Below are positions 29,790 through 38,712 of a DNA stretch of 41,422 nt, piece after piece. The notes under the pieces were generated by a model. It searched no databases and had not been told where the DNA came from. It saw only the letters and a list, made by a program, of their open reading frames with translations. This DNA comes from Duncaniella sp. (GTDB lineage: Bacteria; Bacteroidota; Bacteroidia; Bacteroidales; Muribaculaceae). Position 1 is the stretch's first letter; each line of letters begins with the position of its first letter. The translations under genes and the position numbers were made by a program. The stretch lies in NCBI GenBank assembly GCA_029056055.1, contig JAIDCC010000037.1, positions 1 to 41,422 on the forward strand, read 5' to 3'.

Positions 29790-31913
29790 ATGAACAAGAT
29801 TCTCACCGCAGCGGCATTGACGGCCGCCATCGGCCTGACTTCGTGTGCAGGCGCGGGTGGTGCTTCTCACACCAACCCCTTCCTCGAAGCCTACGACACG
29901 CCCTACGAAATCCCGCCTTTCGACAAAATCGAATACTCCGACTATCTGCCCGCCATCGAGCAGGGCATAGCCGAGCAGAAGGCTGAAATCGACGCCATCG
30001 TCAAGCAGCGTTCGACTCCCGACTTTGAAAACACCATCCTGGCCATGGAGAAGAGCGGCGAGTTGCTCAACCGCGTGATGCTCGTGTTTGCCTCGCTCGA
30101 CGAGACCGACAACAACGAGCAGATGCAGGAACTCTCGGAGAAAATCTATCCTATGGTGTCGGAGGCCTCTGACGAAATCTCGATGAACCCTCTGCTCTTC
30201 GACAAGGTGAAATACGTCTACGACCGCCGCGACAGCCTCGGTCTCGACGATGCTCAGCGCCGCGCTGTCGAGCAGACCTACAAGAGCTTCACCCGCTCGG
30301 GCGCGCTCCTTGACGACGCACAGAAAGAACAGCTCAAAGCTGTCAACAAGCGTCTCACCGACCTCTACCTCGCCTTCAACAAGAACCTCCTTGCTGCCAC
30401 CAACGAATTCGAACTCGTCATCGACAACGAGGCCGACCTCGCCGGCATCCCCGCCCCCATCGTGGCCACCGCTGCCGAAGAGGCCAAAGCACGCGGCAAA
30501 GAGGGCAAATGGGTGTTCACGCTCCACGCTCCCTCGCGTCTGCCCGTGCTCAAGTATGCCGACAGCCGCGACGTGCGCCGCAAGATGTATGAGGGCTACA
30601 TGAACCTCGCTTCGCAGGCTCCCTACGACAACCGTCCCGTCATCAACGACATCCTCCACGCCCGCGCCGAGAAGGCCAAGCTGCTCGGCTTCAAGGACTA
30701 TGCTTCCTACATGACCGACAACGTCATGGCCAAGACTCCCGACGCCGCCCGCGGCCTCCTCATGCAAATCTGGGGCCCGGCCAAGGCCAAGGTGGCTGAG
30801 GAAGTGGCCGAGATGAGCGCGCTGGCCGCCGAACAGGGTGGCGACGCCGACATCAAACCGTGGGACTACTATTACTATGCCGAGAAGGTGCGCGGCAAGA
30901 AGTTCAACCTCGACGAAAACGAGGTGAGCGCCTACTTCGCCCTCGACAACGTGCGCAAAGGCATCTTCACCCTGGCCGACAAGCTCTACGGCGTGAAGTT
31001 CACCGAAATGCCCGACGCTCCGAAATACAACCCCGAGGTCACCGTCTACGACGTGACCGACGGCAAGACCGGCGAGCACATCGCTGTCTTCATGACCGAC
31101 TACTTCCCCCGCGCCTCGAAGCGTCAGGGCGCATGGATGAGCGAATTCAAAGGCTCGTTTGTCGACCCCGACGGCACCGTAGGCCGCCCCATCATCTATA
31201 ACGTGGGCAACTTCACCCGTCCCACCGCCGACACCCCCGCACTTCTCACCATCGACGAAGTTCAGACCATGTTCCATGAGTTCGGCCACGGTCTCCACGG
31301 CATGCTCACCCGCGCCAAACTGCGCTCGCAGGCAGGCACCAACGTCGACCGCGACTTCGTGGAACTTCCCTCGCAAATCAACGAGCACTGGGCGCTCGAA
31401 CCCGAACTGCTCCGCGACTATGCGTTCCACTACAAGACCGGCGAGGTGATTCCCGACTCGCTCATCGCCAAGCTCCAAGCCGCCTCGACCCACAACCAGG
31501 GCTTCATGACCACCGAACTCGCCGGCGCCGCCCTGCTTGACCTCGAGTACGGCGCGCTCAATCCCGCCGCCTCCGACAGCATCGACGTCGATGCCTTCGA
31601 ACAGCAGGTGGCCGCCAAGCTCGGTATGCCCGCGCAGCTCACCTACCGCTACCGCTCGCCCTACTTCAAGCACATCTTCGGCAGCGACGGCTACGCCTCG
31701 GGCTACTACACCTATCTCTGGGCTGAGGTGCTCGACACCGACGGCTTCGAACTCTTCAAGGAGAAAGGCATCTTCGACCCCGCGACTGCTGCGTCGTTCA
31801 AGGCCAACATCCTCGAGATGGGCGGCAGCGAAGACCCGATGACGCTCTACGTGCGCTTCCGCGGCCACGAACCTTCGGTTGAGCCGCTGCTCCGCAACCG
31901 TGGTCTGAAGTAA
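29790..31913 (+). CDS. dcp: M3 family metallopeptidase lipoprotein (Dcp-like)
   Basis: A 707-residue zinc peptidase of the M3 family, closest in layout to peptidyl-dipeptidase Dcp, which releases dipeptides from oligopeptide C-termini. The zinc site is His496-Glu497-x-x-His500 in MFHEFGHGLHGML, with the third ligand in the downstream DFVELPSQINEHWA stretch. The N-terminus ends in a lipobox (ALTAAIGLTSC), so the protein is an envelope lipoprotein, processed by Lgt. A substrate-binding GYASGYYTYLWAEVLDTDGFELF segment is typical of Dcp. It is 45 bases after the EEP gene. Confidence 0.92.
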   Translation: MNKILTAAALTAAIGLTSCAGAGGASHTNPFLEAYDTPYEIPPFDKIEYSDYLPAIEQGIAEQKAEIDAIVKQRSTPDFENTILAMEKSGELLNRVMLVFASLDETDNNEQMQELSEKIYPMVSEASDEISMNPLLFDKVKYVYDRRDSLGLDDAQRRAVEQTYKSFTRSGALLDDAQKEQLKAVNKRLTDLYLAFNKNLLAATNEFELVIDNEADLAGIPAPIVATAAEEAKARGKEGKWVFTLHAPSRLPVLKYADSRDVRRKMYEGYMNLASQAPYDNRPVINDILHARAEKAKLLGFKDYASYMTDNVMAKTPDAARGLLMQIWGPAKAKVAEEVAEMSALAAEQGGDADIKPWDYYYYAEKVRGKKFNLDENEVSAYFALDNVRKGIFTLADKLYGVKFTEMPDAPKYNPEVTVYDVTDGKTGEHIAVFMTDYFPRASKRQGAWMSEFKGSFVDPDGTVGRPIIYNVGNFTRPTADTPALLTIDEVQTMFHEFGHGLHGMLTRAKLRSQAGTNVDRDFVELPSQINEHWALEPELLRDYAFHYKTGEVIPDSLIAKLQAASTHNQGFMTTELAGAALLDLEYGALNPAASDSIDVDAFEQQVAAKLGMPAQLTYRYRSPYFKHIFGSDGYASGYYTYLWAEVLDTDGFELFKEKGIFDPATAASFKANILEMGGSEDPMTLYVRFRGHEPSVEPLLRNRGLK

Positions 31914-31964
31914 CACTGCCTCCGGTAAGCCTACTTTCCCGAAAATCAACTCCAAAAGCCCTGC

Positions 31965-31993
31965 GGCGGAGCCGGCACTACGTCGGCTCCGCC
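31965..31993 (+). terminator. Hairpin after the M3 peptidase gene
   Basis: A perfect 10-bp stem, GGCGGAGCCG (31965-31974) with CGGCTCCGCC (31984-31993), has a 9-base loop. It lacks a T tract, so it is either a weak terminator or an mRNA-stabilising hairpin. A CT-rich stretch follows to 32060. Confidence 0.4.
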
Positions 31994-32064
31994 CCCGGGG
32001 CACTCTCCCTTCTCACTACTCCCTCCTTCACTCTCTCACTACTCACTTCTCACTGATAACCGCT

Positions 32065-32868
32065 ATGCTTGAACGTTTTAGATTCCGTCGCAAACCCTAT
32101 CGCGTAGGGCTCGCACTGAGCGGCGGGGGAGCGCGTGGCTTCGCACACGCCGGCGCGCTCGCCGCACTCGAAGAACTCGGCATCCGCCCCGACATCATTG
32201 CCGGCGTGAGCGCCGGGTCGGTGGTCACCGGCCTCTATGCCGGAGGCATGCGCCCGAAGGAAATTCTCGAAGCCTTCTCGGAAGAGTCGTTTACGTCGCT
32301 GGCTCAGATAGCCGTGCCGAAGGACGGATTTTTCCGCATCGACGGATTCAAACGTTTCCTGCGCGAGCACATCCCCTACGAGCGAATCGAGCAACTCCCC
32401 ATCCCGTCGCTCATCTGCGCCACCGACCTCGACAAATCGCGCGGCGTGGCCTTCCGCGAGGGCGACCTCGTGGAGTGCATCGCCGCGTCCTGCTCCATTC
32501 CCATCATCTTCAAACCGGTGCGCATCGACGGCGTCACCTACGTCGACGGCGGGGTTGTGGCCAACCTCCCGGCTTGGGCGCTCAGGGAGCATTGCAAGTA
32601 TGTCATCGGTATCAACTGCTCGCCCCTGCCGAAGCGCGGCACCCCGACGTCGATTATTGACATCGCGCAGCGCACCTACGACATCCTCGTGAAGACCAAT
32701 TCCGTGGCTCAGATGGAAATGTGCGACCTCGCCGTCTCGATTGACGACATCGCCAAATATCAGGTGTTCAATCTCAAAGAGATAGAACGCGTGTATCATT
32801 CGGGCTATCAGGCCACTATGAAAGCACTTCTCGAAGCGGGCTTCCCCGTGCCCCGCTCGCGAAAATGA
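32065..32868 (+). CDS. Patatin-like phospholipase (RssA-type)
   Basis: A 267-residue soluble protein with the patatin catalytic machinery: oxyanion loop SGGGARGFAHAG (19-30), nucleophile Ser49 in GVSAGS, and catalytic Asp161 in VDGGVVAN. These proteins are lipid acyl hydrolases; RssA/YchK-type members are cytoplasmic or membrane-associated and poorly characterised. The length fits the short single-domain subgroup. No signal peptide or beta-barrel part is present, which rules out the large outer-membrane patatins. Its stop overlaps the ATG of the next gene (ATGA at 32865), so the two are coupled. Confidence 0.9.
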   Translation: MLERFRFRRKPYRVGLALSGGGARGFAHAGALAALEELGIRPDIIAGVSAGSVVTGLYAGGMRPKEILEAFSEESFTSLAQIAVPKDGFFRIDGFKRFLREHIPYERIEQLPIPSLICATDLDKSRGVAFREGDLVECIAASCSIPIIFKPVRIDGVTYVDGGVVANLPAWALREHCKYVIGINCSPLPKRGTPTSIIDIAQRTYDILVKTNSVAQMEMCDLAVSIDDIAKYQVFNLKEIERVYHSGYQATMKALLEAGFPVPRSRK

Positions 32869-34619
32869 CCCTCACTCTCACATCCAAAATGGACAACAAA
32901 CTTATCATCTATCAGCTCCTGCCCCGTCTCTTCACCAACACGTGTGCCCATCCTGTACCCAACGGCACAATCGAACAGAACGGGTCGGGCAAACTCAACG
33001 ATATCACTCCCCGCGTGCTCGAAGCCATCAAGGAACTCGGCGTGACCCACGTCTGGTATACCGGACTCATCGAGCATGCCACCAAGACCGACTACACCGG
33101 GCAGGGCATCACCCCGGCCGACAATCCCCACGTGGTGAAGGGTCAGGCCGGCTCGCCGTATGCCATCAAAGACTACTATGACATCGACCCCGACCTGGCT
33201 GTCAACGTGCCCGACCGCATGAAGGAATTCGAGGCGCTCGTCGAGCGCACCCACGCGGCAGGGATGAAGGTGATAATCGACTTCGTGCCAAACCACACGG
33301 CGCGCTGCTATCATTCGGATGCAAAGCCCAAGGGCATCAAAGACTTCGGCGAAGACGACAACAAGGAAATGTTTTTCTCGCCTTCCAACAACTATTACTA
33401 CATCACCCGGCAGCTCTTCTCGCCCTCGTTCCCTCTCGGTCAGGGCAAGAAGGCTTACGTGGAATTTCCCGCGAAGGCCACCGGCGACGACTGCTTCTCG
33501 GCTTTCCCCGGCGTCAACAATTGGTATGAGACGGTGAAGCTCAACTATGGCCGCGACCCCTACGACGGGTCGGGACACTATTCGCCCATTCCCGATACAT
33601 GGTACAAGATGCTTCACATCCTGCGTTTCTGGGCCTCGAAGGGCATCGATGCGTTCAGATGCGACATGGTGTTCATGGTGCCGCTCGAATTCTGGCAGTG
33701 GGCCATCCCCAACGTCAAAGACCACTATCCCGACGTCAAATTCATCGCCGAGATTTATGACATAGGTCTCTACCGTCCGTTCATCTTCCAGGGCGGTTTC
33801 GACTACCTCTATGACAAGGTGAACCTCTATGACACGCTGCGCGCCATCCAGTGTTACAACCATTCGGCCGCGACGCTAACCAACTGCTGGCAGAGTCTGG
33901 AGGGCATCGGGCCGCACATGCTCAACTTCCTCGAAAACCATGACGAACAGCGCTTCGGGTCGCGCCAGTATGCCGGCGACCCCGCCAAGGTGATTCCCTC
34001 GCTCGTGGTCAGCTCGATGTTCTCTACAGGCCCCATGATGATTTACGCCGGGCAGGAACTCGGCGAACAGGCCACCGACGCCGAGGGTTTCTCGGGGCTG
34101 GACGGACGCACCACGATTTTCGACTACTGGAGCGTGCCGACACTGCGCCGCTGGTATAACGACGGCGAGCCTGACGGGTCGCAGCTCACTCCGCGCGAGC
34201 GCTGGCTCAGAAACAAATATGCTCGCGTGCTCCATCTCTGCCGCGAGGAGGAGGCTGTCCGCACGGGACGTTTCTTCGACCTGATGTATGTCAACTACGA
34301 CAATCCGTCGCTCAACCCCCACAGTCAGTATGTCTTCCTGCGCAGCTGTCACGGCGAGACGCTCGTGATAGCCGTCAACTTCTCGGCAAATTCGTGCGAC
34401 CTCGCCATCAACATCCCTCTCCATGCTTTCGAGACGCTCGACCTGCCCGAGGGGAAAGTCGTGGCGCGCGAACTCCTGTCGGGCGGGGAAGACCTCAAGG
34501 AGATTTCGCCCGACGTGCCTTTCCGCACTATGATTCCTCCCTACGATGCGGTGGTCTGGAAAATCCGCCATTCGGCAGTGCGTCCCGACAAGGCAGACAA
34601 CGGAAAATCAACCAAGTAA
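32865..34619 (+). CDS. Cytoplasmic GH13 family alpha-amylase-type enzyme
   Basis: A 584-residue glycoside hydrolase family 13 protein. The four conserved regions are visible: region I VIIDFVPNHTAR, region II DAFRCDMVF with nucleophile Asp267, region III FIAEIYD with acid/base Glu296, and region IV ENHDEQR with Asp360. A C-terminal beta domain follows (about 495-570). There is no signal peptide, so it acts on imported or stored alpha-glucans or maltooligosaccharides in the cytoplasm. The ATGA overlap with the patatin gene supports the 32865 start; the ATG at 32889 (MDNKLIIYQLLPRLF) looks more like relatives and may be the true start. Exact specificity is not decided by the sequence. Confidence 0.88.
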   Translation: MTLTLTSKMDNKLIIYQLLPRLFTNTCAHPVPNGTIEQNGSGKLNDITPRVLEAIKELGVTHVWYTGLIEHATKTDYTGQGITPADNPHVVKGQAGSPYAIKDYYDIDPDLAVNVPDRMKEFEALVERTHAAGMKVIIDFVPNHTARCYHSDAKPKGIKDFGEDDNKEMFFSPSNNYYYITRQLFSPSFPLGQGKKAYVEFPAKATGDDCFSAFPGVNNWYETVKLNYGRDPYDGSGHYSPIPDTWYKMLHILRFWASKGIDAFRCDMVFMVPLEFWQWAIPNVKDHYPDVKFIAEIYDIGLYRPFIFQGGFDYLYDKVNLYDTLRAIQCYNHSAATLTNCWQSLEGIGPHMLNFLENHDEQRFGSRQYAGDPAKVIPSLVVSSMFSTGPMMIYAGQELGEQATDAEGFSGLDGRTTIFDYWSVPTLRRWYNDGEPDGSQLTPRERWLRNKYARVLHLCREEEAVRTGRFFDLMYVNYDNPSLNPHSQYVFLRSCHGETLVIAVNFSANSCDLAINIPLHAFETLDLPEGKVVARELLSGGEDLKEISPDVPFRTMIPPYDAVVWKIRHSAVRPDKADNGKSTK

Positions 34620-34637
34620 GTTTTAAAAATATCAAAC

Positions 34638-36344
34638 ATGTGGTTTGTTGACGTATTGCGGCACACACCCTCTCTGGCCGTGTTTCTCACCATCGGTGTG
34701 GGTTTCTGGCTCGGAAAACTGAAATTCAAGGGAATCGCGCTCGGCACGGTGACCTCGGTGCTCATCGTGGGCGTACTCGTGGGACAACTCGACATCCCGA
34801 TGGGAGGCCCGCTGAAATCTGTTTCGTTTCTGCTTTTCCTCTTCTGCATCGGCTACAGTGTCGGGCCGCAGTTTTTCAAATCGCTGCGCGGCGACGGACT
34901 CAAGCAAGTGATGTTTGCCGTCGTGGTGTGCGTGCTCATCCTCGGCGTTTCCTACGTCGTGGCGCTGCTTTTCGGACTCAATCCGGGGCAGGCCGCGGGA
35001 ATGATGGCGGGGGCCGCCACGGCATCGCCTGTGGTCGGGGCGGCCGAGGACACCGTGGCCACACTCGCCACGTCGCCCGAAGCCATCAAGGACATGACGG
35101 CCGCAATCCCTGTGTGCTACGCCATGACCTACGTGTTTGGCACTCTGGGGGCTGTGTGGCTTCTGGGCTACGTCGGCCCCGCGATGATGGGTGGCATCGA
35201 GAAGGTGAAAGCCATGACCCACGAGCTTGAGAAGACTCTCGCACCGGCAGGGGGAAACTCCTCGCCGTCGAGCTTCAACGCCGCGCGCCCGATTGCGTTC
35301 AGGGCGTTCAAGGTCGAAGGGAGTTGGTTTGACGAGCCGCGCACCGCGGGCGACATCGAGGAGAAGTTTTCAGCCGATGGTCGTCGCATCACGGCCGAAC
35401 GCCTGCTGCGCGCCGCTACGGGCGAAGTGATTGACGTGGCCGACCGCTCGCTCGCCGTGGCGAAGGGCGACACCATAGTCCTCGCAGGGCGTCGCGAAAT
35501 GATTGTGGGCACGTTTGACTGGCTCGGTCCGGAAGTGCCCGGTGTCGACCTTCTCAACTTCCCCGTCGAGGATGTCGACGTGACCGTCTCGGGGAAATTC
35601 TCGCCCGTGAGCGTCCACGAACTCATGTCGCGCCCCTACATGGACGGCGTTGACATCAAGAAGGTCGTGCGCGACGACGTGGCGCTCAATCCGCTCGGGG
35701 GCACCGAGGTGCGTCCGGGCGACGTGGTGGAACTCGTGGGCGTCAAGAAGTATCTCAACCGCGCCGCGGCTGAAATAGGTTACCCCGACCCGCGCACGCT
35801 CACCACCGACTTCGTATTCATCGGTCTCGGCATCCTGCTCGGCGGCTTGCTCGGCGCACTCGCCTTCAAGGTGGGGGCTGTGTCGGTGAGCCTCGGGGCG
35901 AGTGGCGGCGCGCTCATCGCGGGTCTCATCCTCGGCTGGTTGCGCGGCAAGCGTCCCGTGTTCGGTGCCATTCCGAAAGCCTCGCTCTGGGTGTTCAACA
36001 ACCTCGGACTCAACATGTATATCGCCGTCATCGGCATTGAGTCGGGTCCGTCGTTTGTCAGCTCGTTCGCCGAAGTCGGGCCGAAGATTTTCGTGGCAGG
36101 TATCATTTCGACACTCGTTCCGCTCTTTCTCGCAATCCTGATTGGCCACAAGTTGTTCAAATTTCATCCTGCGGTGACGCTGGGATGCTGCGCCGGAGCG
36201 CGCAAAACCACCGCCGGCCTTGGCGCCGTGCAGGAACGCCTCGGAAGCACGGTGCCCGCCCTCGGCTACACCATTACCTACGCAGTCTCAAACACCCTTC
36301 TCATCATTTTCGGCATAGCCCTCGTGCTCCTCATGCCGCTTTGA
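34638..36344 (+). CDS. AspT/YidE family putative transporter with TrkA-C domains
   Basis: A 568-residue membrane protein of the aspartate-alanine exchanger (AAE) family. It is a duplicated unit of about five helices on each side of a soluble middle region (about 200-385). The first half has LLFLFCIGYSVGPQFF and GMMAGAATASPVVGAAED; the second has NMYIAVIGIESGPSFVSSF and GCCAGARKTTAGLGAVQERLGS. These paired P/G/A-rich motifs mark the family. The middle holds two TrkA-C-like regulatory domains (GEVIDVADRSLAVAKGDTIVLAG and LGGTEVRPGDVVELVG). AspT swaps aspartate for alanine; many homologues have other or unknown substrates. It follows the GH13 gene by 18 bases and is probably co-transcribed. Confidence 0.88.
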   Translation: MWFVDVLRHTPSLAVFLTIGVGFWLGKLKFKGIALGTVTSVLIVGVLVGQLDIPMGGPLKSVSFLLFLFCIGYSVGPQFFKSLRGDGLKQVMFAVVVCVLILGVSYVVALLFGLNPGQAAGMMAGAATASPVVGAAEDTVATLATSPEAIKDMTAAIPVCYAMTYVFGTLGAVWLLGYVGPAMMGGIEKVKAMTHELEKTLAPAGGNSSPSSFNAARPIAFRAFKVEGSWFDEPRTAGDIEEKFSADGRRITAERLLRAATGEVIDVADRSLAVAKGDTIVLAGRREMIVGTFDWLGPEVPGVDLLNFPVEDVDVTVSGKFSPVSVHELMSRPYMDGVDIKKVVRDDVALNPLGGTEVRPGDVVELVGVKKYLNRAAAEIGYPDPRTLTTDFVFIGLGILLGGLLGALAFKVGAVSVSLGASGGALIAGLILGWLRGKRPVFGAIPKASLWVFNNLGLNMYIAVIGIESGPSFVSSFAEVGPKIFVAGIISTLVPLFLAILIGHKLFKFHPAVTLGCCAGARKTTAGLGAVQERLGSTVPALGYTITYAVSNTLLIIFGIALVLLMPL

Positions 36345-36409
36345 TGATTCTCTCATGTTTGGCATATGCTCATGCCGATTTGAAAATCAGATTCTCTCAT
36401 CTCCCAAAG

Positions 36410-36461
36410 AGGGACATTCCCGGAGTCGAGGGCTTTGCGCCCCCTCACCGGGAATGTCCCT
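36410..36461 (+). terminator. Long hairpin after the AspT-type transporter gene
   Basis: A perfect 14-bp stem, AGGGACATTCCCGG (36410-36423) with CCGGGAATGTCCCT (36448-36461), encloses a 24-base G/C-rich loop. A short TT follows. It is likely the end of the 32-36 kb operon, though the T tract is weak. Confidence 0.5.
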
Positions 36462-36469
36462 TGCATTTA

Positions 36470-37351
36470 CCCCCTCCGCGGCGCCTTGTTATTGGGGTAC
36501 TTTATTGGGTACTTTTTGGGGCACTTTTTGGGGCACTTTTGACGTGACGACAGAATTCAATCAGTACGCGGAGAGGCGAGTGGGGCGATATTCATCCCCT
36601 TCAGGGATGTTTTTGAGAAAGAGACCGTTGTCCCCACGAATGAATTCGTGGGGCTTTGCAATTCATCCCCTCCGGGGATGCGTCGCCGTTGTTCTAATCG
36701 ATTGATTTTTGGTAGGGACGCGCCATGGCGCGTCCGCAGAGACGTTGGCGCGGCGAGAGAGGGTAATTCGTAGTCGTGGGTCTGCGTGGACGCGCCATGG
36801 CGCGTCCCTACCTGCAAATCAGGCGATTACACTGGGATAAATCCCCGGAGGGGATGTGGTCAATCCTCTATTTGAACCGTCATACGGCTATTATGAAGTT
36901 TGAGGGTCGGTTGAATTTTCCGCTGGTCTCCCCCAATCCACTATTTGAATCGCATTGCGCCATGGCGCGTCCGCGGCGAATTGGCACAGGGACATACGAA
37001 AACGCAAAAATGCGCGGAATTTTTTCGCGAAAATGTACGGACGTGCCTTCGGCACGTTTCCAGTGCACCTCGACAGGGGTAATTTACAATTCCGCAACGC
37101 ACGCCTCACCTGTGTGGACGCGAAGTTGCCGCGGTGAGGCGTCCGGCCTATTAAACGTGCCAAAGACACGTCCGTACATGGTCGCGTATGTAACATTCTG
37201 CAATTGTCTGATTTGCAGAATGGTCGACGTTGTCAAAAGCTACATTCGCCCAGTTTCAGGTTCTCGTCGCTTCCCGGGGATTGCTATGTATTACGCCCCT
37301 ACCGAGGCGTGGTTGCTACTCGGTAGGGGCGCTGTCAATCGGGGAGGGGGG
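36470..37351. repeat. Second repeat-rich intergenic region
   Basis: No gene is seen. A 12-13 bp tandem repeat (TTTTTGGGGCAC-like, four units) lies at 36491-36540. Full 20-base palindromes lie at 36716-36735 and 36788-36807, with a half copy at 36957-36972. CATCCC-N-GGGGATG inverted repeats lie at 36593-36609 and 36664-36680, and a CCCCACGAATGAATTCGTGGGG palindrome near 36634-36655. The GTACGGACGTGCC family forms an inverted pair at 37035-37057 and 37155-37177. A perfect 13-bp inverted repeat (37294-37306 with 37319-37331) sits just beyond the HD gene and could end its transcription. Confidence 0.75.
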
Positions 37352-37966
37352 TCAGTCTTTTTCGATGATTTGGGCGGAGATGGTATCGGCGGAGTGGATG
37401 AGGGGGATGAGGGCTGAGCGTTTGACGGCTTCGCGGTAGGAGCGTTCTTCTTCGTAGTTGTTGGTGTCGACGCCCCATGCGCCCATGTGCCAACGGATGG
37501 CGAGGAGTTCGTCGTCTTCGAGGTCGAGGCCCATACGGAGGAGCATGACGACGCTCTTTTCGCCGTGTCCGAAGGGGAGATTTGAGTAGTTGAGTTCGTA
37601 TTCTTCGACTTCTTCCCAGATGCCGACTTCGTTTTTGCGTTTGCGGGTGACGCGGCGGTAGATGTCGGCTTTGCAGGTGTCGTGGAGGAGAGCGGCGAGG
37701 ATTACGGAGTCTTCCGGGAGCTGCGGGGCGAGGTCGGGACGCATCTTGAGGATGCCTTCGCGGAGCATCATGGCGGAGTCGTAGACCGAGAGGGAGTGGG
37801 CCACGAGTCCGCCGGGGTAGTTGAAGTGGTTTTTGGCGGATGCGGGGGCGTCGAAGAAGCCGAGAGTGCCGAGGTCTTCGATGACGTATTCGATGTTTTC
37901 GCGTCCTGTCTTGCGGAGGAGCTGACAGAAGCGTTCTTTGTTTTCGTCGTATTTGGTGGTTGACAT
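37352..37966 (-). CDS. HD-domain hydrolase
   Basis: A 204-residue soluble protein. The metal-binding HD signature is visible: His in GGLVAHSLSVYDSAM, the His-Asp pair in ILAALLHDTCKADIY, a further His in IRWHMGAWG, and the Asp in IPLIHSADTISAQI. The family hydrolyses phosphate esters of nucleotides or nucleic acids; short Bacteroidales members of this type are annotated only as HD-domain or hydrolase. No second domain is present, so RelA/SpoT- or dGTPase-like activity is not supported. It is a single gene between a repeat block and an AT-rich tandem repeat. Confidence 0.85.
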   Translation of the reverse strand: MSTTKYDENKERFCQLLRKTGRENIEYVIEDLGTLGFFDAPASAKNHFNYPGGLVAHSLSVYDSAMMLREGILKMRPDLAPQLPEDSVILAALLHDTCKADIYRRVTRKRKNEVGIWEEVEEYELNYSNLPFGHGEKSVVMLLRMGLDLEDDELLAIRWHMGAWGVDTNNYEEERSYREAVKRSALIPLIHSADTISAQIIEKD

Positions 37967-38012
37967 GGGGGCTGTAGTTTTTGGGAGGGGATTTTTCCGG
38001 GGAGGGATTATC

Positions 38013-38066
38013 TAATTCTTATAATTCTTATAATTCCGATAATTATTATAATTCTTATAAGAATTT
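38013..38066. repeat. AT-rich 9-bp tandem repeat
   Basis: TTATAATTC-like units are repeated about five times and end in the palindrome AATTCTTATAAGAATT. It lies between the lipoprotein gene and the HD gene, both on the minus strand, and could serve as an imperfect hairpin end for the lipoprotein message. Confidence 0.65.
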
Positions 38067-38076
38067 CGAATTTTGA

Positions 38077-38670
38077 TTAGCGCATTGGGCGGCCGAAGGG
38101 GCGGGCGTAGGTGATGGGGCAGTCGTGGAGGCCTTCGGAGATGAGGGTGTTGGCGCGCGAGACGGCGTCGGGCTCGGAGGCTGCGAAGGGTAGACGGACT
38201 ATCTGTGTGGGCCAGCCTGCGTCGGCAAGGTGGGCGAGGAGGAAGGCGGGGGTAAGGGAGTCGGCCGGGAGGGCGCAGTACTCGGAGACGGTGAGAGTGA
38301 GGTAGCGCGTGTCGGGAGAGATGCCCCGGAGGTCGAGCCAGTAGCTGTCGTCGAGCGGGAGAGCCATGGGGCCGGTGAGGTCGGAGGGAGCGGGGAACGA
38401 GAGGACGCTTTTGCCGTCGGGACCGAGGGTGATGGGAACGTTTTCGGCGGGGTTGACGCGGTTGACGCGGAAGATTTGAGCCTTAGGGAGAGCGTCGGGA
38501 GTGGTGCCGTTGAGGCCTTGGTTGGCGGGTGCGACTGATACGACAGCCACCCCGTCGGCAGAGTCAGAGTCGATGACCGACGGAGAAACTGCGGCGGGGC
38601 GGCCGGATCGACACGCCGCCGGCAGCAGGGCCAGTGCCACTGCTGCAAGCTTGAGTGTCAGAGATTTCAT
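38077..38670 (-). CDS. Lipoprotein of unknown function, paired with the C10 protease
   Basis: A 197-residue protein with a lipoprotein signal ending LPAAC (Cys20), so it is lipid-anchored in the envelope. The mature part begins with a Ser/Pro/Asp-rich stretch, then strands such as AQIFRVNRVNPAENVPITLGPDGKSVLSF and a C-terminal half with YLTLTVSEYCALP and DAVSRANTLISEGLHDCPI. I recognise no family. It starts 36 bases after the C10 protease stop and is probably co-transcribed. A helper or inhibitor role is possible but rests on position alone. Confidence 0.7.
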   Translation of the reverse strand: MKSLTLKLAAVALALLPAACRSGRPAAVSPSVIDSDSADGVAVVSVAPANQGLNGTTPDALPKAQIFRVNRVNPAENVPITLGPDGKSVLSFPAPSDLTGPMALPLDDSYWLDLRGISPDTRYLTLTVSEYCALPADSLTPAFLLAHLADAGWPTQIVRLPFAASEPDAVSRANTLISEGLHDCPITYARPFGRPMR

Positions 38671-38673
38671 TTT

Positions 38674-38712
38674 AAGTAAGTTCTAAGAAAAAACGATGTA
38701 AATTACTTACTT
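38674..38712 (-). repeat. Short inverted repeat between C10 protease and lipoprotein genes
   Basis: AAGTAAGT and ACTTACTT flank a 20-odd base A-rich loop across the stop codon of the C10 gene. The arm resembles the arm of the larger inverted repeat upstream of the C10 gene (TAAGTAAGTCTTG). It may tune read-through or message stability. Confidence 0.45.

Noticed and set aside
29784-32003. A 739-residue open frame on the minus strand opposite the M3 peptidase gene
   Set aside because: It is a mirror frame caused by high GC and regular codon use; the product is Val/Gly/Glu/His-rich with no domain, while the plus strand carries a complete M3 peptidase with HEFGH and a lipobox.
31995-32060. CT-rich direct repeats before the patatin gene
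   Set aside because: They are simple low-complexity CTCACTACT text with no regular unit or dyad; nothing beyond composition can be supported.
36593-36807. A possible CRISPR array from the recurring CATCCC/GGGGATG units
   Set aside because: Spacing is irregular, the units are short palindromes in both orientations, and no cas genes are present.
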